This document shows positions 26,328 through 34,769 of a stretch of DNA of 64,000 bases, one piece after another. How positions within the stretch are numbered: the stretch's first letter is position 1; each line of letters starts with the position of its first letter. A program made the position numbers and the translations under genes. Source of the DNA: Chryseobacterium pennipullorum (GTDB lineage Bacteria > Bacteroidota > Bacteroidia > Flavobacteriales > Weeksellaceae); contig NZ_QNVV01000002.1 of NCBI RefSeq assembly GCF_003384725.1, forward strand, positions 124,001-188,000, given 5' to 3'. Under the pieces are notes generated by a model. That model searched no databases and was not told the DNA's origin. It saw only the letters and a list, made by a program, of their open reading frames with translations.

Positions 26328-26525
26328 TTTAAATTTTTACTGTTTCAAAGTTAATGATTTTTGAATGATAGATTAACAAACCAATCATCGTTCACATAAA
26401 GTTAACAATAATACGTATTTCTTAATGTTTAGTTAAAAAAAAATTAAATTTTACTAAACCATTTACCCCGCCAATCTTTTATTCCTTTGCACCGAAAGAA
26501 TCTAGTAAACAAAGTAAGTAAACGA
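26328..26525 (+). promoter_or_regulatory. Divergent regulatory region, response regulator / TonB receptor
   Basis: A 198-base A+T-rich region between divergent genes. It contains GTTAAC-like repeats (GATTAACAAA near 26371 and AGTTAACAAT near 26401) that could be regulator half-sites, and a TTCCTTTG sequence just before the receptor gene that is one base from the -7 consensus. Assignments are inference. Confidence 0.35.
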
Positions 26526-29165
26526 ATGAAAATTAATAAACTTAGCATTGCAGTCTTATTTTTATCTGGATCAGTGTTTTATGCTCAGGAAACCAAGCAG
26601 GACACGATCACTAAGGAGAAAAAAATTGAAGGCGTAGTAATCCAAGGAAGCAGTAACAAGAAAACTGAAACTGCAGTATTAGGAGAGCAGAAGAAAGCGA
26701 TTATTCAAAAACAGGCTGTAAGTGCAGAAGAGATTTCCAGAAAAGGAATTTCCAACGTAGAGCAAGGTCTTACCAAAGTAACGGGGATCACTACGGTAGA
26801 AGGAAGAGGTCTTTTCGTAAGAGGTCTTGAAGAACGATACAACTATTTATTAATTAATGGTCTTGGATCTCCTTCCAACAACCCTTTCCAAAAGATCATT
26901 GCGTTAAAGCAATTCCCAACGGATGTTGTAGGTAAATTGAATATTTACAAGACTTTCAACTCCAATCTTTACGGAGATTTTGCAGGAGCAACTTTTGATA
27001 TTGAAACTTTAACGATTGACAAGTCATTTTCAAAAGTAGAATTCAGTGTTGGCGTAAACACACTGAGCACATTCAGAGATAACTTTAAAGTAGCTGAGGG
27101 TGCAGATGGAATGAATGGGTATCTGGGATTGAATTCCAGAGACAGAAGGCTTCCAAGTGAAATCAGAAACGCAAGACCTAATAACTACAGATTTACAACT
27201 GACGAATCTTTGAATTCATTTAAAGACTCATGGAATGTTGATAATGTGAAAACAATGCCTAATACGAGTATTGGATTTACCACGGTACAGAAAGTAAAAG
27301 CTGGAGAAACCGGAAATTTAGGGATCTTATTCTCATTAAACCAAGGTACGAAGTTCGAATATAAGGAGGGTGATAATAATCAATTCAGAGCGCAGGGTTC
27401 TACGCTTATTGACAATATGAATTATCTTACCCGAAAGCAATATAATTTCCAAACAGAATCTTCTATTTTGTTAGGTTTAGGTTATAAAAACCGTGGAACT
27501 AATGTTAATTTAAATGCTATCTATCTACAAAATACCAATAATATTATTGAAGATAATTTTGGATACAAGGATCAGCAGATTCAGAATAAAGACACAGGCT
27601 TTTTTAGAACCAATCAATTAGATATCTCAAGATTTTTAGATTTACAACTTACTGCGTCTCAGAAAATTTCTGATAGACACCAACTAAAAGGAGGAATCAG
27701 CTACGTAATCAATAACTACAGCCAGCCGGATCGTAAAATTTTAGATGGAAACAGAGCTGATAGTACAGGAAAAATGCTTCCTGACGGACAAGTGCTTATG
27801 AGTTATGGTGGGAACAACCTTATCCGTCAGTATCTTGATGTTAATTCAAGGTTTTACGGTTCTGCCTATGCTGAATATCAGTTATCATTAGGTGAAAAGG
27901 GTGACAGAAAGGACTATCCAATACAAATCACTGCAGGATATAATGGATTTACAGATTTTAGAAAAACATCCTACCGATTTATTTTTGGCCGACGTGCAAG
28001 TGATTTAAATCCAAGTTTTATAACCAATATAGATACTCCTCAAAACACCTTTGATGCTTCCATAAGAAAAGGGGATTTATTCTATCAGGAAGGATCGGAT
28101 ATTTCACAATTCTTCAGCAGTTTCTATCAAATTATTAATGCAGGCTATGCCAATGTTAATATTAAACCTAATGATTCATGGGATATATTATTGGGAGCAC
28201 GATATGAGCATGATATGACTCTTATCCGTTATTCTGAGCAAAGTGCTAAATATAAAACGAATGTAGAAAAAATCAAAGATTTTATTCTACCCTCGCTTTC
28301 CATCAAAAAAGCTATTGACACTAAAAATAACTTAAGGTTCTCATTTAGTAAAACAGTTACCAGACCTATTCTTATCGAAACGATGCCCATCAAGTATATC
28401 AGCCCGGATAACGTAAATATTGTCGGTAATGAAAATATTCAAAATAGTGAAAATTACAATTTTGACCTAAAATGGGAATATTTTCCAACAAACAAGGAGA
28501 TGTTTGCTGTAAACCTATTTGCCAAGCATATTAAAAATGCAATTGAGCGTTCATTAGTGGCTTCAGGGGATGCTACAGGAGCAACCATAACCTATTTCAA
28601 TGCCAAAAAAGCAGATATATATGGGGTGGAGCTTGAAGGGATCTTGAACCTGGGCAGAATTTCTGAAGCATTAGATAAATTCACTTTAGGAGCTAACGCT
28701 ACTATTATGTATTCCAATGTAGAGCGAAGCCAAGATCAGCTTGATATGGAAGAACCTACATGGTTTAAAACCACAGGAGAAAAACTTCGTAAAAGAGGTT
28801 TGCAGGGAGCCGCTCCATATACCATCAATGCTGACTTAAAATATGAGTTCAAAAATCGCAATAACTTATCACAAACATTCTCATTAGTGTATAATGTATC
28901 GGGAAGTAAGATTTATGCAACAGGAGGCGCCGGTACAGATAATTATTATGAAAAGCCTTTCCACCAGTTAGATTTCGTTTATCAGAATCAGCTAACAAAA
29001 AACTGGAATTTGAAAATGGGAGTTCAAAATATTCTTAATAACAAGTATAGAATATTACTGGGCGACAAAAACTATTTGCCACTTAATCTGGAAGAAGGAA
29101 ATAATACTCTGACTAATTATTACAGAGGAGTTACTTTCAACTTAACCGTAGGCTATACATTTTAA
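26526..29165 (+). CDS. TonB-dependent outer-membrane receptor
   Basis: 879-residue outer-membrane importer. The start at MKINKLSIAVLFLSGSVFYAQ gives a clean signal peptide; the longer frame adds 13 residues. A TonB-box-like EGVVIQG is followed by a plug domain (ISNVEQGLTKVTGITTVEGR, then FVRGLEERYNYLLINGLG) and a large barrel ending VTFNLTVGYTF. It is not a SusC type. The next gene encodes a lipoprotein 32 bases later, forming a receptor/surface-lipoprotein pair. Divergent from the PhoB/PhoR-like system. Substrate unknown; phosphate-related ligands are one possibility. Confidence 0.9.
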   Translation: MKINKLSIAVLFLSGSVFYAQETKQDTITKEKKIEGVVIQGSSNKKTETAVLGEQKKAIIQKQAVSAEEISRKGISNVEQGLTKVTGITTVEGRGLFVRGLEERYNYLLINGLGSPSNNPFQKIIALKQFPTDVVGKLNIYKTFNSNLYGDFAGATFDIETLTIDKSFSKVEFSVGVNTLSTFRDNFKVAEGADGMNGYLGLNSRDRRLPSEIRNARPNNYRFTTDESLNSFKDSWNVDNVKTMPNTSIGFTTVQKVKAGETGNLGILFSLNQGTKFEYKEGDNNQFRAQGSTLIDNMNYLTRKQYNFQTESSILLGLGYKNRGTNVNLNAIYLQNTNNIIEDNFGYKDQQIQNKDTGFFRTNQLDISRFLDLQLTASQKISDRHQLKGGISYVINNYSQPDRKILDGNRADSTGKMLPDGQVLMSYGGNNLIRQYLDVNSRFYGSAYAEYQLSLGEKGDRKDYPIQITAGYNGFTDFRKTSYRFIFGRRASDLNPSFITNIDTPQNTFDASIRKGDLFYQEGSDISQFFSSFYQIINAGYANVNIKPNDSWDILLGARYEHDMTLIRYSEQSAKYKTNVEKIKDFILPSLSIKKAIDTKNNLRFSFSKTVTRPILIETMPIKYISPDNVNIVGNENIQNSENYNFDLKWEYFPTNKEMFAVNLFAKHIKNAIERSLVASGDATGATITYFNAKKADIYGVELEGILNLGRISEALDKFTLGANATIMYSNVERSQDQLDMEEPTWFKTTGEKLRKRGLQGAAPYTINADLKYEFKNRNNLSQTFSLVYNVSGSKIYATGGAGTDNYYEKPFHQLDFVYQNQLTKNWNLKMGVQNILNNKYRILLGDKNYLPLNLEEGNNTLTNYYRGVTFNLTVGYTF

Positions 29166-29197
29166 AAATCAATTTAATAAAGTAAAATAAGTATAAA

Positions 29198-30388
29198 ATG
29201 AAAAGAAGAGTATTATCATTATTATCATTAACAGCAGTATTAACGTTAGCCCTAAATTCATGTACTATAGAAGTAAATGATGGTCTTGGTGAAACAGTTG
29301 TTACCCCTGGTGTGACAGATTTAGAAGGAATCATCAGTAAGGATACCGTATTTAAAAAAGGAAATTATAAACTAAGAGGTGTTGTAAAAGTTATGAACGG
29401 AGCAACGCTTACTATTGAAGCCGGAGCAACATTCACCGTAGACACTTCTGTTACCAGTGGGTTAGTTGTTCTTCAGGATGGTAAGATCAATGCTGTAGGT
29501 ACTGCTGCAGAGCCAATTGTATTTACAACATCAACGAAAATGCCTGGTGACTGGGGTGGTATTACTTTATACGGAAGTGCTCCAATCAAAGCTGTCAACG
29601 GAAACACTTCTGCTCTGTCTGAAGATGGTAACAACGTGAAATACGGAGGTAGTGACGCAGCATCCAATTCGGGAGTAATGAAGTTTGTACGTGTAGAATA
29701 CGCTGGTAAGAAAATTGGAGATGGTACATCTGAAACCAACTCTATGACCTTCTATGCAGTAGGAACAGGCACTGTGCTGGAAAACCTTGTTACATACAAA
29801 GGAACAGATGACGGTTATGAATTCTTTGGAGGAACTGTAAGTGCAAAAAACCTTGTTTCTTATGGAAACTATGATGATTCTTTTGACTGGCAGGATGCAT
29901 GGAGTGGACAGGAAAACACAAACTGGTATGCTTTCCAGACAGGTACAGGTAACTTCGGAATGGAAATTGAAGCTTCAGGAAATGCAGACAATATTGCTCC
30001 TAAGATTTCAAATATTACTTTGATCAGAAATGCTAACACTAATCCTGAAACAGCAAACTCTCCAGAAATTTCTGCAATCCAGTTTAAAAAACATGGAACA
30101 GGGATCTTCTCTAATGTATATATCAGTGGATACAAAAATATCGGATCACAGAAAGCATATGCTGTCTTGATTCAGGATGATGCTACAAATACAAGCCAGG
30201 TGAATGCAGGAAAAGTAAAAGTAGAACCTCTTACTTATCTGAATTCAGATAATCCAGGCGTTTGGGGATATGCTCAAACTAACGCAGGTAAAACATTCAC
30301 GAATGCTACAGGTGTTACAAAAGTATCTCTGGTAGCAGGAGCATGGGCTACGGTAGATGGAGTAAACCTTTTAGCAGCCCTACAATAA
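29198..30388 (+). CDS. Surface lipoprotein with beta-helix-like repeats
   Basis: 396 residues, lipoprotein signal with lipobox ending NSC at residue 22. The body is rich in short Gly/Asn-containing beta strands (GVVKVMNGATLTIEAGATFTV, then GDWGGITLYG, then FEFFGGTVSAKNLVSYGN-like rungs), suggesting a right-handed beta-helix. The acidic segment YGNYDDSFDWQDAW could bind cations. Directly follows the TonB receptor and is cotranscribed, so it probably captures that receptor's ligand at the surface. No catalytic motif recognised. Confidence 0.8.
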   Translation: MKRRVLSLLSLTAVLTLALNSCTIEVNDGLGETVVTPGVTDLEGIISKDTVFKKGNYKLRGVVKVMNGATLTIEAGATFTVDTSVTSGLVVLQDGKINAVGTAAEPIVFTTSTKMPGDWGGITLYGSAPIKAVNGNTSALSEDGNNVKYGGSDAASNSGVMKFVRVEYAGKKIGDGTSETNSMTFYAVGTGTVLENLVTYKGTDDGYEFFGGTVSAKNLVSYGNYDDSFDWQDAWSGQENTNWYAFQTGTGNFGMEIEASGNADNIAPKISNITLIRNANTNPETANSPEISAIQFKKHGTGIFSNVYISGYKNIGSQKAYAVLIQDDATNTSQVNAGKVKVEPLTYLNSDNPGVWGYAQTNAGKTFTNATGVTKVSLVAGAWATVDGVNLLAALQ

Positions 30389-30414
30389 GACTAGTTTCTT
30401 CATTTCAAATAAAT

Positions 30415-30448
30415 AAGCCATCAGAAAATTTACTTTCTGATGGCTTTT
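30415..30448 (+). terminator. Terminator after the receptor/lipoprotein operon
   Basis: Stem AAGCCATCAGAAA / TTTCTGATGGCTT with a 6-base loop and trailing T residues, 27 bases after the lipoprotein stop. It probably also serves the convergent hypothetical gene. Confidence 0.8.
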
Positions 30449-30466
30449 AGTTTATATTCGTATCAC

Positions 30467-30886
30467 TTAATACTCGTATTTATGGGTGAGGATCACTTTT
30501 TTTATTTTATGCCTGACAGACTGAGTAAAAACTTTATTATTTTTAGTTTTTAATAAAGCCTTAATCATATCCTGATTTAAAACATTTATTTCAACAATAA
30601 AATCTACATATAGATTTAACCAATAGTTTTGTTGATGCTCGATTAATTCTTCCAGGATTAACTGTACGGGAAAAATATCAGAAAGTGAAACATCATATGT
30701 ATGAATGAGTGTTGTTAGCTGTTTACTTACATCTTCAATATATTCAAAAATAATATAAAACGGCACACCATAAATGGAATCCGCATAGATTTTGTTGGTT
30801 TTACCTTTGTGGATGATTTTCCATCTATCATCAAGATAATAACACTCATATTCTTCCTCTGGAATATAAATTATCCTTTTCTCCAT
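30467..30886 (-). CDS. Hypothetical protein, A+T-rich gene
   Basis: 139-residue cytosolic protein with no signal peptide. Acidic N-terminus (MEKRIIYIPEEEYECYYLDD), a mixed hydrophobic middle with IFEYIEDVSKQL, and a basic C-terminus. No family recognised. The base composition is more A+T-rich than its neighbours and the gene lies beside another such gene, which hints at transfer or weak constraint. Its size would suit an immunity-type protein, but no toxin is adjacent. Confidence 0.6.
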   Translation of the reverse strand: MEKRIIYIPEEEYECYYLDDRWKIIHKGKTNKIYADSIYGVPFYIIFEYIEDVSKQLTTLIHTYDVSLSDIFPVQLILEELIEHQQNYWLNLYVDFIVEINVLNQDMIKALLKTKNNKVFTQSVRHKIKKVILTHKYEY

Positions 30887-31009
30887 ATTTATATCAAAAA
30901 ATATCGTTCATTTCACCAATCTATTTCTAAAAGAAATTGCAATTTTTTCATCTTTATTCGGATAACATTTTTCACTTGTTCGAAATAACCGCTTAAACTA
31001 ATAACGAAA

Positions 31010-31423
31010 TCAATATTTATAAGGGACAGTTACTAAAATTTTATCATGTTCTAAATTCATATGCTCATTAAAAATACGATCATCTAATCCCCACTTATTA
31101 GTTCCTATCAATAGACTATAGGCCACTATATATGTTTTTTCCTTGTTGGTTTCGATTTCAAAAATTTTACCTTCATACAACTCAAACTTTTCTTTTAAAT
31201 CAGATCTGAGAGTTTCTTTTTCTACAATAGAAACTGATATAGAATCCCATAGAGTCTTTATATCCATGTACTCTACAAATGAAAACTCAAGATCAATATT
31301 ATAGGATGTTTCTTCTGAATAGCCTTCCTCATCGCCATATTGCATAACACTTCGTAGAAGCAGAGAGCTATGACTTACAGTATATGCCCAGATTTTGAAC
31401 TTTCTTTTTGAATAAAATATCAT
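31010..31423 (-). CDS. Hypothetical protein, A+T-rich gene
   Basis: 137 residues when started at MIFYSKRKFKIWAYTVSHS; an upstream ATG would add seven residues. A beta-rich start (KFKIWAYTVSHSSLLLRS) is followed by a charged C-terminal half. I recall similar short proteins with this SHSxLLLRS start scattered in Bacteroidota genomes but know no function. No signal peptide. It lies 123 bases upstream of the other A+T-rich gene on the same strand; the two may form a small acquired unit. Confidence 0.6.
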   Translation of the reverse strand: MIFYSKRKFKIWAYTVSHSSLLLRSVMQYGDEEGYSEETSYNIDLEFSFVEYMDIKTLWDSISVSIVEKETLRSDLKEKFELYEGKIFEIETNKEKTYIVAYSLLIGTNKWGLDDRIFNEHMNLEHDKILVTVPYKY

Positions 31424-31444
31424 AGTACTATTTCTTTTGAACAA

Positions 31445-31771
31445 TTAAATAAGCATCATGAATCTCGTAGAACATCATCATAAATAAAAAAACAATGTAA
31501 GCTAGTCTTTAGCCTATATCCACACTCTGTTAATTTACAAAATAATTTAAAGACTGACCAGTAATGATATGTAACATTTGATCAATGTCATTTTATGGAG
31601 CTTCTTTTTTCGACGTTCATAACGATCGAAGAATTATTACTTTAGTTTTACCGAAAGCTGTTTTAAAATCATCAGAATTATTCACTCGATTTGTATCTCT
31701 TCAGAAAAAAGCCACCGAAAACATCGGCGGCAGTTACAAAAAACAAGTATATAAAAAAATATATATTCAAA
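31445..31771. other. Intergenic region upstream of hypothetical gene, with terminator
   Basis: No gene accepted. A plus-strand open frame at 31585-31806 overlaps the terminator of the minus-strand amidohydrolase gene and the end of that gene, and has no family likeness. The region otherwise holds only the A+T-rich promoter side of the hypothetical gene. Confidence 0.5.
31705..31731 (-). terminator. Terminator after the cytosolic amidohydrolase gene
   Basis: Stem GCCaCCGA / TCGGcGGC with an AAACA loop; six A on the plus side give a T6 tract on the minus strand. It lies about 40 bases after the stop. Confidence 0.8.
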
Positions 31772-33010
31772 TTACTTTCTCCAGAACAGATTCCCGTTAT
31801 GCATGAGGGCTTCTATTTTTGACATTCTGGAAACGGCTTCAGCTGAGCATGAGGCATCCGTCAGAATAACAGCGGCACTGTCTCCTGCTTTAGGCCATTG
31901 CTGTTTCCCTTTTTCATCCAAAGGAAGGATATTCTGGGTGGCAAACTGCAAGGATCTTGACAAGTCAAATTCGGTAGCATATCCGTAAAGCTCAGCGATG
32001 AGATTGGCTTTCTGAAGCATATTTCCCGAGCCAAAAGTACTCCAGTAATCCTGTACATTATCGTTACCGATCAGTACATTTACCCCATGTTTTTTTAAAC
32101 TTGGGATCGGCATAGGCTTTCCTTTGAATGGTACAGAAGAAGCAATACCTACCTTTCCCTCTGCCAGTCTTGCAGCGATATGTTCCGTTTCCTGTGGGGA
32201 CAGATGTGCCAGAGCAAATGCGTGGCTTATAAATGTTTTTCCCTGAAGCTGTGGGTTTTCAATCGCCTTATCAATAAGGTAATTGATTGTTTTCATACCG
32301 GATTCTCCTACTTCGTGCAGGTGAATATCAATTCCTTTATGATGGTCCAAAGCCAATTGCACAGTAAAATCCACTACTTTTTCAATATTTCCATCAATAC
32401 TGAATGGGTCAAGTCCACCCATGAAATGTACGCTTTTAAGCTGGGCCACTTCTTTCATCAGTGAAGCCGATTCCGTATAATACACCCCATGCTGAGGAAA
32501 GGCGACCAGTTCAGCAGTGAAAGAGTCTTTTTTATTTTCAAGAGCCTGTTCCAGATGTTCCAGCGACTGTAATCCCGAGGTAGGATCAATATTAAAATGC
32601 GTCCTGACAGAATGTGTTCCGTAATGCTGAAGCAGATGGATCAATTGTTCTGCTCTATTTACAGATGTTTTCAGCAATTCGGGAATGATCTCCTGTTCAT
32701 AGGCAATCATATCCTTTACGGTTTTCCTTTTTGAAGAAAGGGCCTGCCAGGGAAGTCCATAAAGCGTTTTATCCAGATGGATATGCATATCGCTGAAAGC
32801 CGGAAGCATCAGATAGCCATGAGCATCTATGACATCAGCATCAGGTTCGTTGGTTTTTACCGTTTCAATTTTTCCATCCTCAATGTCGATGCTGAAAAGA
32901 CTTGTTATCGTTCCGGTGATTTCTTCATCATCATATTCAAAACCAGTTTCCAGGCGTACATTTTTCAGGGAATATTTTCCTTTTGCAGTCAGTTGATAGG
33001 GAAATTGCAT
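31772..33010 (-). CDS. Amidohydrolase, cytosine deaminase-like, cytosolic paralogue
   Basis: Metal-dependent TIM-barrel hydrolase acting on a C-N bond of a ring or amide substrate. Metal ligands visible are HIHLDK near the N-terminus, HLHE in the middle, SHAF after it, and the catalytic Asp in IGNDNVQDYW. The layout (HxHLDK, THFNIDP, HLHE, GND) is that of the cytosine deaminase/CodA group. It has no signal peptide, unlike its close paralogue 1.7 kb upstream, with which it shares long motifs such as EKVVDFTVQLALDH. An AraC regulator gene precedes it on the same strand. Substrate unknown. Confidence 0.85.
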   Translation of the reverse strand: MQFPYQLTAKGKYSLKNVRLETGFEYDDEEITGTITSLFSIDIEDGKIETVKTNEPDADVIDAHGYLMLPAFSDMHIHLDKTLYGLPWQALSSKRKTVKDMIAYEQEIIPELLKTSVNRAEQLIHLLQHYGTHSVRTHFNIDPTSGLQSLEHLEQALENKKDSFTAELVAFPQHGVYYTESASLMKEVAQLKSVHFMGGLDPFSIDGNIEKVVDFTVQLALDHHKGIDIHLHEVGESGMKTINYLIDKAIENPQLQGKTFISHAFALAHLSPQETEHIAARLAEGKVGIASSVPFKGKPMPIPSLKKHGVNVLIGNDNVQDYWSTFGSGNMLQKANLIAELYGYATEFDLSRSLQFATQNILPLDEKGKQQWPKAGDSAAVILTDASCSAEAVSRMSKIEALMHNGNLFWRK

Positions 33011-33089
33011 GATTTATATTTTAACAATACAAAATTACACCGGCTTCATGGGAATAGCGGTGTACCAATTATGTCTTGTTTTGTATGAT

Positions 33090-33935
33090 TTATTCTTTGA
33101 ACTGAGAAGGGGTCATTCCGGTCTGGGCTTTAAAAAATTTTGAGAAACTGGCGTGATCATAGAAACCGAGATCATACACAATGTCTTTCACAGACATATC
33201 AGAAACTTTTAACAGACGTTTGGCCTCGAGTAAAATACGGTCCTGGATCAGAGATGAGGCCGAGGCATTGAGATTTTTCTTGCAGACGATATTCAGATAA
33301 TTGGCAGAAATATTCAGCTTATCTGCATAGAAAGAAACTGATCTTTCGGTTTTAAAATGGACATCAATGAAATGCAAAAATTTTGAAATCATAGGGTTTG
33401 AGTGGTACATTTCGAAATCTTTGAAAGCCCCTTCCACCGATTGGCTCACCAATAAACCGATCAGCTCACTTCTTTTCTGAATGAGTTCCCAGAAAACCGG
33501 CTCTCCGCGTAATGCTTTCTGAATAGACTGAAATTCATACAGGAAAGTTTCAAAAACCTCTCTGGAAAGGTTGATAACAGGGTGATTCTGATAGTACGAA
33601 GCGGAAAACCTAAGTGAAGGCAGAAAACTTTCAAACCAATCCCTGCTGATCATTAGCTGATAACCTACTGTTTCTTTTTCGATCACCCACTGATGAACCT
33701 GATCCGGAAAAACAAGATGGATCTGCAGGTCTTTCACTGCATATTCGGTAAAATCTATTGTGTGAGACCCTACCCCATGTTCAAAAAGATTGATGATAAA
33801 AAAGTCATGTTTATGAGGTTCATCGATAGAACGTGCCCCGGAGAGTTCATTAAACAGCAAATTACAGCCCTTAAGCTGATTTTCACTGAACTCCTGAATG
33901 CCCAAAATGGGAAAATGATCTGTATGATAGCTCAC
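33090..33935 (-). CDS. AraC-family regulator with cupin sensor
   Basis: 281-residue transcription factor: an N-terminal cupin (EPHKHDFFIINLFEHG, then VFPDQVHQWV) and a C-terminal double helix-turn-helix (SVSFYADKLNISANYLNIVC and SVKDIVYDLGFYDHASFSKF). The frame is open back to 34034, but that start would put the upstream gene's terminator hairpin inside this gene. A GTG preceded by AGGAGA gives a normal family length and was chosen, with some doubt. It lies between two paralogous amidohydrolases and probably regulates one or both. Confidence 0.8.
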   Translation of the reverse strand: MSYHTDHFPILGIQEFSENQLKGCNLLFNELSGARSIDEPHKHDFFIINLFEHGVGSHTIDFTEYAVKDLQIHLVFPDQVHQWVIEKETVGYQLMISRDWFESFLPSLRFSASYYQNHPVINLSREVFETFLYEFQSIQKALRGEPVFWELIQKRSELIGLLVSQSVEGAFKDFEMYHSNPMISKFLHFIDVHFKTERSVSFYADKLNISANYLNIVCKKNLNASASSLIQDRILLEAKRLLKVSDMSVKDIVYDLGFYDHASFSKFFKAQTGMTPSQFKE

Positions 33936-33989
33936 GCAATCTGTATTTCTCCTAAAATTAATAAAATTTTTCGCAGGAAAAACGAAAAC

Positions 33990-34025
33990 AGCCACAAAAG
34001 GAACATGAAAGAACCTTTTGTGGCT
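33990..34025 (-). terminator. Terminator after the ankyrin lipoprotein gene
   Basis: Perfect 12-bp stem AGCCACAAAAGG / CCTTTTGTGGCT with a 12-base loop, followed on the minus strand by a T-rich tract. It ends the exported-amidohydrolase/ankyrin transcript 60 bases after its stop. Confidence 0.8.
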
Positions 34026-34084
34026 AAACATCAACTAAATTTTATATAAATTTATTTCTAACCGGTAACCACACCAAGACCATC

Positions 34085-34753
34085 CTATGATCTCAGTATT
34101 TGAGCTATTTCTCTGAAGCCAAGTGACTCAGCATGCTGTAAAGGAGTTTTCCCCGAATGATCCGGTATCGTGAGATCTGCTCCGCTATCCTTTAATATCT
34201 GTACAATTTCCTGGTATTTCTGGGTTCCATTTCCTAGAATTACCGCTTCCATCAGCGCAGTCCATCCCAGGCGGTTTACATGGTTAACCGGAAATCCTTT
34301 TGCTTTGACGAGAATCTTTACGGTTTCCACATGTCCACGTTCACACGCAGGGATCAAAGCAGTTCCGTTATATCTGTTAAAAAGATCGAAACGGGCACCG
34401 TTTTCAAGAAATAACCGAACCAGATCCGTTTGCCCGCTTGCTCCGGCATACAGAAACGGACTGTCCAGCTGGTTGTCCTGAAGATTGACGTCCGCTTTAT
34501 AGGAAACCAATAGCCTGGCCATTTCCAGATGCTTTTCTATAGTCGCTATCAGTAACAAAGATCTACCCTTTTTATCACGTGTATTGACTTCCAAACCTTT
34601 CTCCAAAGCAGATTTTACGGCAACAATATTATTTCCTCTTACGTCGTCAATGATATTTTTCTGTTGCATAACATATTCTTCTGATGGTTTTTCAGTCTTA
34701 TTTTCGCAGGCATTCAGACTTCCGAATGCCAAAAGAAATACCAGAGCTTTCAT
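34085..34753 (-). CDS. Ankyrin-repeat lipoprotein
   Basis: 222 residues. Lipoprotein signal with lipobox ending NAC near residue 16, then about five ankyrin repeats (for example RGHVETVKILVKAKG and the DKKGRSLLLIATIEKHLEMA block). Ankyrin repeats bind other proteins. It lies 16 bases after the exported amidohydrolase gene, so the two are cotranscribed, and it may be an anchoring or inhibitory partner of that enzyme in the periplasm (inference). Confidence 0.85.
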   Translation of the reverse strand: MKALVFLLAFGSLNACENKTEKPSEEYVMQQKNIIDDVRGNNIVAVKSALEKGLEVNTRDKKGRSLLLIATIEKHLEMARLLVSYKADVNLQDNQLDSPFLYAGASGQTDLVRLFLENGARFDLFNRYNGTALIPACERGHVETVKILVKAKGFPVNHVNRLGWTALMEAVILGNGTQKYQEIVQILKDSGADLTIPDHSGKTPLQHAESLGFREIAQILRS

Positions 34754-34769
34754 CCTATTTCAGTGTTGG

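Noticed and set aside
31585..31806. Plus-strand open frame of 73 codons
   Set aside because: It contains the minus-strand terminator hairpin of the amidohydrolase gene, overlaps the end of that gene, and shows no family likeness.
33936..34034. Upstream extension of the AraC regulator
   Set aside because: The extension would run through the ankyrin gene's terminator hairpin at 33990-34025; the GTG start with an AGGAGA site gives a normal length.
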